Counted from the stretch's first letter, positions 28,099-36,221 are shown. The stretch is DNA of 64,000 nucleotides from Dermabacter sp. p3-SID358 (GCF_025147465.1 NZ_JALXOZ010000005.1:57473-121472); one strand, 5' to 3'. Numbers and translations: made by a program. Notes: generated by a model not told the origin, from the sequence alone.

Positions 28099-31000
28099 CG
28101 AAAGTGCGCTTTGGTGCGCGCGACGTTGCGCACCTTCTCGGCCAGCCCGAACCGACCCCCGAGCAGGTCGCGGTCATCGAATCGCCGCTTGCTCCGGCTC
28201 TCGTCGTCGCGGGTGCGGGAAGCGGGAAAACTGAGACGATGTCCGCGAGAGTCGTGTGGCTCATCGCCAACGGTCTCGTTGAACCGCGCCACGTGCTCGG
28301 GTTGACCTTCACGAAGAAGGCCGCGCACGAGCTTGCCGAACGAATCAACCGAAGGCTCTCGAGCCTCGCCTCGGCGATGAAATCGGCGGGGATCGAGCCG
28401 CCGCCGACGCTCGCGGCGAGCACCGTACATCTTGGCGGTCAATCGCCGCGAGTCGCGACCTATAACGGATTTGCACTCGATCTCGTACACGAGCACGCGC
28501 TTCGGATCGGCATCGACCCGGACTTCACCGTGCTTCCGCCCGCAGCCGCGTGGCAGATTGCCTACGACCTCGTCGAATCGTGGCAGGGCGAGCTCCCCTT
28601 CGAGCACTCGAGCGGCACGGTCGCGAGCGCCGTGCTTTCACTTTCGGGTGCGCTCAGCGATCACCTACGCACCGCGCGCGACCTCGACGAGTACCTGCGC
28701 GAGATCGAGATTGAGACGATGAACCTCCCGCTCCAGGGCGAGGGTGGGAAAAAGCGTACTGCGCCCACGAGCGTCAGGCGCCTGTGGCGCATACTCGAGC
28801 AGCGCAGGGCCCTCGTGCCGCTCCTCGAGGCGTTTGCGCGCGAGAAACGCGAGCGTGGTGCGATCGACTTTTCCGACCAGGTGAGCCACGCCGCGGCGAT
28901 CGCCGAGGCGAGTGCACAGGTGCGCGAGGATGCGCGTGCGCAGCATCGGGTCGTGCTCCTCGACGAGTTTCAAGACACTTCCGTCGCCCAGCTTCAGCTG
29001 CTTGCGACTCTCTTCGGCGCGGGGCACGCGACGTGTGCCGTGGGCGACCCAAATCAGGCGATCTACGGATGGCGTGGAGCCTCGGCGGCCTCCCTCTCCG
29101 CTTTCGTCGAGCGCTGGGGAAGCGAAGAGGAGCCTGTGCGGCAGTACACGCTCAGCACGTCCTGGCGCAATGACGCGGCCCTGCTCGCGGGGGCGAACGC
29201 GATCAGCAGTCCGCTCTCGGGCAGTACGGCGGGGGTAGCGGTTCCGACGCTTGCCCCGCGTCCCGGTGCGGGCCCCGGCGCGATCACCGTTGCCGCACAC
29301 GCGACCGAATTCGATGAGGCCCGTGCAATAGCCGAGTGGATCTCGAGCTTGCGCGCCGCCCACGAATCCGAAACCGAAGGTCTCAACGAAGCGCCCCCGA
29401 GTGCCGCCGTTCTCGTGCGTTCGCGCTCACGGATCCCGGTTCTGCAATCGGCCCTCGAATCCGCGGGCTTAAGTGTGACCGTGGCAGGTGGCGATTCCTT
29501 GCTCGCGCAGCGCGAGGTGAGCGATGTTCGGGCGCTTCTCGAGGTCGCGAGCGACGCTTCGCGCTCCGATGCCCTCATGGAACTTCTCGAGGGGCCTCGT
29601 TTTCGCATCGCACCCGCCGATATCGCTGTACTTGGCGCGTGGCGCCGTGTGCTCGAGCGAAGCGAGGGCGGAAACATGGCGCGTACCGACCCGGCGGCGG
29701 CGTTCACCCTCGTCGATGCCGTGACGTCGCCACCTCCTCGCGATTTCGTGAGTCCCTCGGGGCAGCGCCTGAGTGAGCGTGCACGTGAAAGGCTCGCCCA
29801 GCTTGCCCGCATCGTGAGGGAGGTTCGCGCTGCGCAGGGGCTTGATATTCCGGATCTTGTGACGGTCGCGGTGCGTGCCCTCGGTGTCGATATCGCGCTC
29901 GAATCGGATCCGCAGCGCGATGAAGAACACGCGCTCGCGAACATTGAGCGACTGCGCGCGCACGCGGCGAGCTATGCCCGCACCGCGAGCGCCCCGAGTC
30001 TTGCGGCCTTCCTCGCGCACCTCGACGTTTCCGAAACCGAGGAGCGTGGGCTCGAGGCCGCCCCCACACGCGCAAGCGATCCGAACGCCGTCGTCATCTC
30101 GACCGTGCACGCGGCGAAAGGACTCGAATGGGATCACGTCGCCATCGCCTCGCTCACCGAAGGGAGCTTCCCCTCCTACACGCGCCAGAGCGCAGTGAAG
30201 CCCGAGAATCCAGGGGAGTACCCCGCACCGCGCGAGCCGGGATGGATCAATGAACTTACGCTCGCGACCATCCCCGTTGAGCTCCGCGGCGACGAAGAAA
30301 TCCTTGCCGAGCTGCGCTGGGCCGAAGCCGCCACCCAGGTGGAGCTCGACGAGAAGCTTGAAGAGTTCCGCCTCGAAAGTGGCGCTGAGAGCCTCCGTGA
30401 AGAGCGCCGTCTCATGTACGTCGCGCTCACGCGCGCCAGGAAAAGCGCGCTTCTTACCCATTCCGCCTGGGTTGAGGGCGCCTCAAAGCCGCGCCGCGCC
30501 TCGCGTTTCGTCGACGACATCAGCGCCCTTGGCGGTGTAAACGTTTTGCGTTTCGAAGGTGAGATCGGCACCGAGAACCCGCTCGAATCCGCGCCCCGGC
30601 TCGCACTGTGGCCCGCCGAGGCACACGCGCGCGAAAAGGACGTCGAGGAGGCGAAGGCAGCCGTCAGAATCGCCCGCGCGAGCGGGGCAGACGGCCTTGC
30701 AAAAGCCCGCGTGGAACCCGACCTCGCTCTTTTCACCGAGGCCACCCGGCACGTGATCGCGAATCTGCGCGCCGAGCAGGAATCTCGAAGCGTGCACCTG
30801 CCGTCGCGCCTGAGCCCCTCTGATCTCGTGACGCTCTCGGGTGGGAATGTCGAGGAGCGCGTGCGTGACCTCGTGCGACCCATGCCCCGCAAGCCCTCCA
30901 CGAGCGCGCGTCTCGGCACACGCTTTCACGCGTGGGTTGAAGACACGCACGCCCATGGCGCCCTGCTCGATGTGGACGACCTCGTCCTTGATCGAGATGA

Positions 31001-31391
31001 CGACGACACACGCGAGAGTTTGCGAGACCTGAGGGCGAAGTTCGATCGCTCGATTTTTGCGGGCATGACCCCGCTCGTGCTCGAAGTGCCCGTCTCACTC
31101 GCGCTCGACGGAGTGTTCCTTTCAGGCGTGATCGATGCGGTCTACCCGAATCCCCGCGGCGAGGGCGTATGGATCGTGGACTGGAAAACCGGCCGCGTGC
31201 CCTCGGGCGAGGAACTCGCGCGCAAGGCGCTTCAGCTCACCGTGTATCGCCTCGCATGGCACCAGAAAACGGGCCTGCCGCTCGAGAGAATCGAGACGAA
31301 GTTTCACTACGTCGCCGCCGAGCGCACGATCGACATCAGGGAGCACCCGAGCGAGGAACGTCTGGGGGAGATGTTCTCGCAGCTTGGGTAG
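28095..31391 (+). CDS. adnB: AdnB-type subunit of the double-strand-break helicase-nuclease
   Basis: A 1,098-residue SF1A helicase with a C-terminal RecB nuclease module. Walker A GAGSGKTETMSARVVWL, Walker B LLDEFQDTS, motif III GDPNQAIYGWRGA, motif IV-VI segments and STVHAAKGLEWD are intact, so this is the strong motor. The nuclease has SGVIDAVYP, WIVDWKTGR and LQLTVYRLAW. In mycobacteria AdnB is the lead motor. I start at GTG 28095 because GGGAGG lies four nt before it and the overlap ATGTGA with adnA is typical; the frame stays open further upstream inside adnA. Confidence 0.9.
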   Translation: MTKVRFGARDVAHLLGQPEPTPEQVAVIESPLAPALVVAGAGSGKTETMSARVVWLIANGLVEPRHVLGLTFTKKAAHELAERINRRLSSLASAMKSAGIEPPPTLAASTVHLGGQSPRVATYNGFALDLVHEHALRIGIDPDFTVLPPAAAWQIAYDLVESWQGELPFEHSSGTVASAVLSLSGALSDHLRTARDLDEYLREIEIETMNLPLQGEGGKKRTAPTSVRRLWRILEQRRALVPLLEAFAREKRERGAIDFSDQVSHAAAIAEASAQVREDARAQHRVVLLDEFQDTSVAQLQLLATLFGAGHATCAVGDPNQAIYGWRGASAASLSAFVERWGSEEEPVRQYTLSTSWRNDAALLAGANAISSPLSGSTAGVAVPTLAPRPGAGPGAITVAAHATEFDEARAIAEWISSLRAAHESETEGLNEAPPSAAVLVRSRSRIPVLQSALESAGLSVTVAGGDSLLAQREVSDVRALLEVASDASRSDALMELLEGPRFRIAPADIAVLGAWRRVLERSEGGNMARTDPAAAFTLVDAVTSPPPRDFVSPSGQRLSERARERLAQLARIVREVRAAQGLDIPDLVTVAVRALGVDIALESDPQRDEEHALANIERLRAHAASYARTASAPSLAAFLAHLDVSETEERGLEAAPTRASDPNAVVISTVHAAKGLEWDHVAIASLTEGSFPSYTRQSAVKPENPGEYPAPREPGWINELTLATIPVELRGDEEILAELRWAEAATQVELDEKLEEFRLESGAESLREERRLMYVALTRARKSALLTHSAWVEGASKPRRASRFVDDISALGGVNVLRFEGEIGTENPLESAPRLALWPAEAHAREKDVEEAKAAVRIARASGADGLAKARVEPDLALFTEATRHVIANLRAEQESRSVHLPSRLSPSDLVTLSGGNVEERVRDLVRPMPRKPSTSARLGTRFHAWVEDTHAHGALLDVDDLVLDRDDDDTRESLRDLRAKFDRSIFAGMTPLVLEVPVSLALDGVFLSGVIDAVYPNPRGEGVWIVDWKTGRVPSGEELARKALQLTVYRLAWHQKTGLPLERIETKFHYVAAERTIDIREHPSEERLGEMFSQLG

Positions 31392-31397
31392 GGGCGC

Positions 31398-32372
31398 TTA
31401 GAGCTCAGGCGTGGCCTTGGGGTCGTGTGAGTCGAGCTCGTCAAATTCGTGCTCGGCCTCGCGGCGTGCGAGTTCCGCGAGGTCATCGTCAACCTCACGC
31501 AGCATCTCGAGGGCTTCCGCGACGATCGATTGATCATCCGTGTCACTGCCCGAAAGCAGCCACTCGAGCACGGCGAACTCGCCTACGAGCTGTGTGCGCT
31601 CCTCGAGGCGTGCATCGGGTCGCACATCGAGGTTCGCGCAATACGCCGTGAAGAACGCCTCGAAAGCTTCGGGATCGAGGCCGTGAAGCATCCATGTGAG
31701 GTCGCGAGCCGGGTCGGCAACCTGTGCGTTCTCCCAGCCCGTAAAGCCAGAGATCTCTGCGCCCACGGCGAGGGTGGTGTCCTCGTTGAGAGCACCATGG
31801 GTGAAGCGCGGCGTGAACTGCCACAGTGCGTCGTCGGCAAGGAGGTGGCTCCAGCGCTGTGCCACCGCAGAAGGGATCGGGTGCTCCGCGAGCGCGCGTT
31901 CAACGCTCGCGCGGTAGTTCGCGCGCACCTCCTCCGCTGTGTATTCCTCGACGCCCGAGGCCTGGCATGCGGCTTTCGGCGTGTTGTGGATCAGCGCGAC
32001 CGTACGGCCGAGGTTTGCGGCAAGCACATGATCGTGGCTGACCTCATCGAGGTGCAGTGAAGTTCCTTCTAGCGCGAGTGCGATGGCTGCGCGGCCGCCC
32101 TCGGGAATCGACGCAAAGCCCTGCGGTGCCTGAAGATAGGGAGCAAGCTCGGTGCGCGAAAGCGCCTCGAGAACACCGATTTCCTTCGCGAGACGCGCAC
32201 CAGCTGTGGGGGTCGAGGGTGCGCTCACAACCCACAGGCGATCCTGGGTATCGCGTACGAGTGCGGTGTCGATCTCCTCGCCCTCGAGTGTCGTCGCGGA
32301 AGTGGCCACGGGGATCACACCGGGAATCCCGGCCGTGGCAAGGGCGGCCAGTGCATAGGAATTTCGTCTCAC
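31398..32372 (-). CDS. Phosphotransferase-fold protein with degenerate catalytic motifs
   Basis: A 324-residue protein of the aminoglycoside/macrolide phosphotransferase fold. The usual HGDLHxxN catalytic loop reads HGALNEDT, so the catalytic Asp is replaced by Ala. The downstream IDW(T/G) metal motif reads ISGFTGWENAQVADPARDL, lacking the metal-binding Asp but keeping VADPARDL. Kinase activity therefore looks doubtful. Members of this group commonly sit next to nudC and uvrD2 in actinobacteria. Start is GTG 32372, six nt after a TACGGT -10 box, in a 45-bp divergent region with nudC. It is convergent with adnB. Confidence 0.75.
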   Translation of the reverse strand: MRRNSYALAALATAGIPGVIPVATSATTLEGEEIDTALVRDTQDRLWVVSAPSTPTAGARLAKEIGVLEALSRTELAPYLQAPQGFASIPEGGRAAIALALEGTSLHLDEVSHDHVLAANLGRTVALIHNTPKAACQASGVEEYTAEEVRANYRASVERALAEHPIPSAVAQRWSHLLADDALWQFTPRFTHGALNEDTTLAVGAEISGFTGWENAQVADPARDLTWMLHGLDPEAFEAFFTAYCANLDVRPDARLEERTQLVGEFAVLEWLLSGSDTDDQSIVAEALEMLREVDDDLAELARREAEHEFDELDSHDPKATPEL

Positions 32373-32378
32373 CCCCTA

Positions 32379-32384
32379 ACCGTA
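32379..32384 (-). promoter_or_regulatory. -10 element for a leaderless phosphotransferase-like gene
   Basis: TACGGT on the minus strand, 6 nt before the GTG at 32372. Confidence 0.45.
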
Positions 32385-32404
32385 ACCATTGCGCGCTCTT
32401 TGGA

Positions 32405-32410
32405 TACTGT
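32405..32410 (+). promoter_or_regulatory. -10 element for leaderless nudC
   Basis: TACTGT, 7 nt before the ATG at 32418, with no Shine-Dalgarno sequence. Confidence 0.45.
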
Positions 32411-32417
32411 GGGACAC

Positions 32418-33326
32418 ATGCAATCGCCCATGATTCTTCCTCACACGTACCTCACGTCCGACTTTTCGGCCCCGGGCGATGCGCGAGGGATCCCCGCTCC
32501 TTCGGAGGCAAAAATCGAGCGGCGCGCGATCGTGGTGAAGGGTGACGAGGTGGCCGTTCACGAAAGCGCAAATGGGGGGTGGAAATTGAGGACTCTTGAA
32601 TGCACGGGCACAGTGTTCCTTGGCCCCTGGAAGGGCTGTGAGGTTTGGGCGCTTGACGCGGAGAGTTTCACCGGTGTCACGGGTGGTGCTCGCGTCGAAC
32701 TTCACAACGACATACGCATGCGAAGCCTCCGCGAGATCGCGCCCGCGCTCACCAAGCGCGAGCGAAGCTTAGCTCTCAGCGCGGTGGGGATGCTCACGTG
32801 GCATCGCGACGCGCGGGCTTGCGCGCGCTGCGGTTCTTCTGTCAAGGCAACTCGCCACGGCTGGTCCCTGACGTGCGAGAGCGGGCACGAGAACTTCCCC
32901 CGCACCGATCCCGCGGTCATCACCCTCGTGCGCGATACGCGTGACCGCGTGCTCCTCGCGAAAAATCATCGCTTTACAGGGGGAATGGTCTCAGCGCTCG
33001 CAGGCTTTGTGGAGCCCGGAGAGGATCTAGAAGATGCTCTCAAGCGTGAGGTTCACGAAGAGACAGGCCTCGTTGTAAGCGACCTCGAATATTTTGGCTC
33101 CCAGCCGTGGCCGTTCCCGCGCTCGATCATGATCGCCTTCACCTCACGCCTTGCGGAGGATGCCGACACCGACATCACCCTTCAGCGCGAGGAGCTCGCG
33201 AGTGCCCGGTGGTTCACGCGCGAGGAACTCGCGAAGGCCCTGGAGAAGGGAGAGTTGCGCTTGCCTCCCCCCACCTCTATCGCCCGCTCGATGATCGAGG
33301 CCTGGAGGAAGGGAAGGCTTTTGTGA
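32418..33326 (+). CDS. nudC: NAD+ diphosphatase (RNA decapping Nudix hydrolase)
   Basis: A 302-residue Nudix enzyme that splits NADH/NAD+ and in other bacteria removes NAD caps from RNA. The Nudix box is GFVEPGEDLEDALKREVHEETG and the NudC signature SQPWPFPRS follows. A zinc-ribbon precedes it: CARCG, then LTCESGHENFPRTDP, where a Gly-His stands where the fourth Cys is normally found. The start was chosen at 32418 from the leaderless -10 spacing. Four-bp overlap with uvrD2 (GTGA) indicates coupling, as for Rv3199c-Rv3198c. Confidence 0.92.
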   Translation: MQSPMILPHTYLTSDFSAPGDARGIPAPSEAKIERRAIVVKGDEVAVHESANGGWKLRTLECTGTVFLGPWKGCEVWALDAESFTGVTGGARVELHNDIRMRSLREIAPALTKRERSLALSAVGMLTWHRDARACARCGSSVKATRHGWSLTCESGHENFPRTDPAVITLVRDTRDRVLLAKNHRFTGGMVSALAGFVEPGEDLEDALKREVHEETGLVVSDLEYFGSQPWPFPRSIMIAFTSRLAEDADTDITLQREELASARWFTREELAKALEKGELRLPPPTSIARSMIEAWRKGRLL

Positions 33327-35419
33327 ACACCGCATCGATGAGCGGCGCCGACCGCATCCTCGAGGGGCTCGATCCCGAACAGCGCCAGGTCGCTCAATCG
33401 ATCGGGGCGCCCCTGTGCGTCCTCGCGGGCGCAGGAACCGGCAAGACCCGCGCGATCACTCACCGCATCGCGTACGCGATCGCGAGCGGCGGGTATGCGC
33501 CGAACCACGTCCTTGCGCTCACCTACACCACCAAGGCTGCGGCCGAGATGCGCTCGCGTCTTCGCGACCTCGGTGTGCCGGCCGTCCAGGCGCGCACGTT
33601 CCACTCCGCGGCGCTCAGACAGCTCACCTACTTTTGGCCGTCCACCGTCGGAGGCCCCGCACCCGATCTCGTGGATCGGACCCTCCCACTCTTGGCCCAG
33701 GCCATGGGGCGCCTGCACATGCGCGTGGATCCTGCCGCGCTTCGCGACATCTCCGCAGAGCTGGAATGGGCGAAATCGTCGATGATCCTTCCCGAGGAGT
33801 ATCCGCTCGCGGCGGCGCGCCTTTCGCGCGCGGGGGTTGCGGGATTCGAGCCTCGCACCCTTGCGCGGATCATGACCCAGTACGAGGACCTCAAGACCGA
33901 GCTGCACCTCATCGACTTCGCGGACGTTTTGCTGCTCACCGCCTCGATGATCCAGGAGCATCCGCAGATGGCTCACGCCGTGCGCTCCCAGTATCGCCAC
34001 TTCACGGTCGATGAATACCAGGACATTTCGCCCCTGCAATTCCGGCTGCTTCGCGCGTGGCTCGGCAATGCGAGCGACGTGTGTGTCGTGGGCGATGCCG
34101 CGCAAACGATTTATTCCTATGCGGGCGCCGACTCGAGCTACCTGCTCGACTTCACGAAAGAGTTCCCGCGCGCGAGCGTGATCTGTCTCGAGCGCAACTA
34201 CCGCTCGAGCCCGCAGATCGTGCAGGTCGCGAACGCCGTGCTCGCGAGGGCGAAGGAGGGCAGGGAATCGCACGTGGAACTTCGGGCTCAGCGGTCCGAC
34301 GCCACCCGGCCCCTCGTTGTGGGCTATCCCGATGAAACCGCCGAGGCGCGCGAGGTCGCGAGGTCGATTGCCGAGCTGATTCGCGGTGGCAAAAGCGCGA
34401 GCGAAATCGCGATTCTCTTGCGCGTCAACGCCCACAGTGAACGCTTTGAAGATGCCCTCGACCGCGAAGGCGTTGCCTATCAGGTGCGCGGAGGTCAGAA
34501 ATTCTTCGAACGGCGCGAAGTTCACGAGGCGATGAGCGCACTTCGCGCTGCTCTCGGTGCAGGCGGCGGCAATGACCCAGACGTGGGGCGCGTTGTGCGC
34601 GATGTGCTCTCCTCACGCGGTTGGACCGACAAGGCCCCCGAGGCGCGAGGCGCGGTGTTCGAGAGGTGGGCATCCCTCAATGCACTCGTGCAGGTCGCCG
34701 ATTCGATAGCGGAGCGCGAGGGTGCAAGCCTCAGGGACGTCGTTGCCGAGCTCGAGGAGCGCCGCGAGGCGCAAAGTGCCCCCGTGAGTGAGGCCGTGAC
34801 CATCGCGACCGTGCACGCCGCGAAGGGGCTTGAGTGGCCGGTAGTGTTCGTGGTGGGGGCAAGCGAAGGCACGTTCCCCATCTCTTACGCAAAAACGGAC
34901 AAGGAGATAGAGGAAGAGCGGCGCTTGTTCTATGTCGCGATGACGCGTGCGCGCGATGTGCTCACGGTGACGTGGGCCGCGGCACGCGGCGAGGGGGCGA
35001 AGGCTTCGAGGAAGGCCTCACGGTTTATTGCGGGGGCTTTCGACCACCGTGATGAAGGCGCGGCTGAGCGGACGGCCACGAAGCGCACGACCGGGAGACG
35101 CGGCGCTCGCGTGTTCACGGCGTGCAAGGGCTGCGGCGAGACACTCACCTCACCGGGTGAGCAGAAGGTCGGGCGCCACGCGGGATGCGGGGGAGCGGAA
35201 AGTGCCGAGCTCTTTGGGAAGCTGCGTGTCTGGCGGCGCGAGCGCGCGAGCGAGCTCAAGCGTCCCGCCTTTGCGGTGTTCACCGATTCGACCCTCCTCG
35301 CGATCGCGGATCGGGCACCAGCGACTCCCGAGGAGCTTCACCAGGTTCCCGGCGTAGGGCAAGCGAAGCTCATGCAGTTCGGCGAGGAAGTCCTCGCGAT
35401 CATCTCTGAGGAACGCTAG
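33323..35419 (+). CDS. uvrD2: UvrD2-type SF1 DNA helicase with HRDC domain
   Basis: A 698-residue 3'-5' DNA helicase. Walker A GAGTGKTRAITHRIAYA, Walker B VDEYQDISPLQ, GDAAQTIYSYAGAD, ERNYRSSPQIV and TVHAAKGLEWPVVF are all present. After about residue 580 comes a Cys-rich linker (CKGCGETL ... HAGCGG) and then an HRDC domain (KRPAFAVFTDSTLLAIADRAP ... LHQVPGVG), the layout of mycobacterial UvrD2. GGAAGG lies five nt before the GTG at 33323. It ends at a strong terminator. WhiB7, often next to this gene, is not present. Confidence 0.92.
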   Translation: MNTASMSGADRILEGLDPEQRQVAQSIGAPLCVLAGAGTGKTRAITHRIAYAIASGGYAPNHVLALTYTTKAAAEMRSRLRDLGVPAVQARTFHSAALRQLTYFWPSTVGGPAPDLVDRTLPLLAQAMGRLHMRVDPAALRDISAELEWAKSSMILPEEYPLAAARLSRAGVAGFEPRTLARIMTQYEDLKTELHLIDFADVLLLTASMIQEHPQMAHAVRSQYRHFTVDEYQDISPLQFRLLRAWLGNASDVCVVGDAAQTIYSYAGADSSYLLDFTKEFPRASVICLERNYRSSPQIVQVANAVLARAKEGRESHVELRAQRSDATRPLVVGYPDETAEAREVARSIAELIRGGKSASEIAILLRVNAHSERFEDALDREGVAYQVRGGQKFFERREVHEAMSALRAALGAGGGNDPDVGRVVRDVLSSRGWTDKAPEARGAVFERWASLNALVQVADSIAEREGASLRDVVAELEERREAQSAPVSEAVTIATVHAAKGLEWPVVFVVGASEGTFPISYAKTDKEIEEERRLFYVAMTRARDVLTVTWAAARGEGAKASRKASRFIAGAFDHRDEGAAERTATKRTTGRRGARVFTACKGCGETLTSPGEQKVGRHAGCGGAESAELFGKLRVWRRERASELKRPAFAVFTDSTLLAIADRAPATPEELHQVPGVGQAKLMQFGEEVLAIISEER

Positions 35420-35430
35420 AGAGGCAAAGA

Positions 35431-35462
35431 AGAACCGGCGCCACCCGTGGCGCCGGTTCTTT
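35431..35462 (+). terminator. Intrinsic terminator after uvrD2
   Basis: AGAACCGGCGCCAC and GTGGCGCCGGTTCT form a perfect 14-bp stem with a two-nt centre, 11 bp after the uvrD2 stop, followed by a short T run. Confidence 0.85.
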
Positions 35463-35502
35463 CATGCGAATGTGAAGCGGGAGCTCATGCACCCGCGAGC
35501 AC

Positions 35503-35664
35503 TCACTTGCTGGGGAGGAAGCGGTTGAGCTTCGTGCCGCACTTGGGGCACTCAGCCTTCGCCGCACGGCGGCCCTTGTCGTTGACCTGGATGGTGCCGG
35601 TTGCTTCGTGCTTCGCGCGGCACTTCACGCAGTAGAACTCGCCCGTGTAGGTTTCGTCAGCCAT
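35503..35664 (-). CDS. DUF5679 zinc-ribbon small protein
   Basis: A 53-residue protein, start ATG 35664 with AGGAG seven nt upstream. Two CxxC pairs (FYCVKCRAKHEA and AECPKCGTKLNRFLPSK) form a zinc ribbon; the rest is polar and basic near the end. It matches the DUF5679 family, whose role is unknown; a nucleic-acid or ribosome-binding function would be a guess. A TATACA -10 with an inverted repeat just upstream drives it from the non-coding stretch that follows. Confidence 0.88.
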   Translation of the reverse strand: MADETYTGEFYCVKCRAKHEATGTIQVNDKGRRAAKAECPKCGTKLNRFLPSK

Positions 35665-35707
35665 GGTTGCTCCTAGGGATTGTGGTGAACTCTTTGTTCC
35701 TCGCCAC

Positions 35708-35740
35708 TGTATAGGCATTTTTGAGTGCTTGAGAACTCAA
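35708..35740 (-). promoter_or_regulatory. Promoter of the zinc-ribbon gene with an HspR-like inverted repeat
   Basis: On the minus strand TATACA (35713 to 35708) is a good -10. Directly upstream, TTGAGT and ACTCAA (35721-35740) form a 6-bp inverted repeat with an 8-nt spacer. The half-sites are those of the HspR box (TTGAGT-N7-ACTCAA), but the spacer is one nt longer. It may be a weak or altered HspR site, or chance. Confidence 0.4.
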
Positions 35741-35841
35741 CACTCCGAGTGTGAGACGAAGAAACCCCACGTCAGAGGCGTTTTTGGGAATGGTTCGCAA
35801 CTAGTGGTAGTGGGGGAGGGTTTTTGAGGTGGTGCGCGTGC

Positions 35842-35926
35842 AAAAAAGGGGCGATCCCCCAGGGGCGCTTAACGCACGCGGGCCTTCCCCGCCCACGAGC
35901 GTTTGTTTTCCCGGGGGATCGCTACT
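35842..35926 (-). ncRNA. Candidate 85-nt structured small RNA with own promoter and terminator
   Basis: On the minus strand an RNA starting near 35926 would fold into one long rod. The outer stem is 10 bp (35922-35913 with 35860-35851), then GGG with CCC (35912-35910 with 35864-35862), an A-rich internal loop, AACGC with GCGTT (35903-35899 with 35875-35871) and a 7-bp top stem CGTGGGC/GCCCGCG (35897-35891 with 35883-35877) with loop GGGGAAG. CCC and six Ts follow (to 35842), an intrinsic terminator. A sigma-A-like promoter sits correctly upstream and no ORF is inside. It does not look like 6C, SRP or tmRNA. An A-rich loop in the middle of a rod loosely recalls 6S-type RNAs, but it is far shorter. 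Confidence 0.5.
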
Positions 35927-35932
35927 TCATTG

Positions 35933-35961
35933 AATGTAGTGGGATGCGCGCCCTCGGTCAA
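35933..35961 (-). promoter_or_regulatory. Sigma-A-type promoter of the small RNA
   Basis: On the minus strand TTGACC (35961-35956), a 17-nt spacer, and TACATT (35938-35933). This is the best -35/-10 pair I found in the window. The predicted start is about 35926, at the foot of the RNA stem. Confidence 0.55.
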
Positions 35962-35980
35962 AGCGGTGACGGGGAGTGAC

Positions 35981-36044
35981 TGTGGATAACTGGTCCATTG
36001 TTGTGGACACCCCTAAAACCTGTGTGGAAAGTGTGTGTGGATAA
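35981..36044 (-). repeat. Array of four DnaA-box-like nonamers in one orientation
   Basis: Read on the minus strand: TTATCCACA at 36044-36036 (perfect), CTTTCCACA at 36031-36023, GTGTCCACA at 36010-36002 and TTATCCACA at 35989-35981 (perfect). All four share the TCCACA core. Start-to-start distances are 21, 21 and 13 bp, so three boxes face the same side of the helix. The array ends 20 bp upstream of the -35 of the small-RNA promoter. There is no dnaA or dnaN nearby, so this is not a standard origin; a DnaA-titration or DnaA-responsive control site is more likely. Confidence 0.6.
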
Positions 36045-36083
36045 TTCGATGCGGGGATCTCGTCCATGCCTTGACCAGCTGCT

Positions 36084-36131
36084 TTATCGAGTTTCGATTG
36101 GGAATATTAATTTTTTGCAACATGTGTTGCA
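36084..36131. promoter_or_regulatory. AT-rich segment ending in a 16-bp palindrome
   Basis: From 36084 to 36118 the sequence is strongly AT-rich (it includes ATATTAATTTTTT), unusual for this genome. It runs into TGCAACA-TG-TGTTGCA (36116-36131), a perfect 7-bp inverted repeat with a two-nt centre. Lying between DnaA boxes, it could be an unwinding element or a regulator site; no protein can be assigned. Confidence 0.4.
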
Positions 36132-36181
36132 GGCCTCAAGAGTGTGACGCAAATAGGACTTACGTCCCCGGTTCATGCGCC

Positions 36182-36190
36182 TTATCCACA
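36182..36190 (+). repeat. Isolated perfect DnaA box
   Basis: TTATCCACA on the plus strand, inverted relative to the four-box array 138 bp away and about 40 bp before the -10 of the next gene. Confidence 0.55.
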
Positions 36191-36221
36191 ACCCTCGTGT
36201 GCTTGTCAAGCTCGTGGGCAC

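Noticed and set aside
35842-35926. 6C RNA, SRP RNA or tmRNA
   Set aside because: The C runs are in the stem, not in loops; the SRP tetraloop region and any tRNA-like domain are absent.
35981-36190. Chromosomal replication origin
   Set aside because: No dnaA, dnaN, rpmH or gyr genes nearby and only five boxes; a titration or control site fits better, though a cryptic origin is not excluded.
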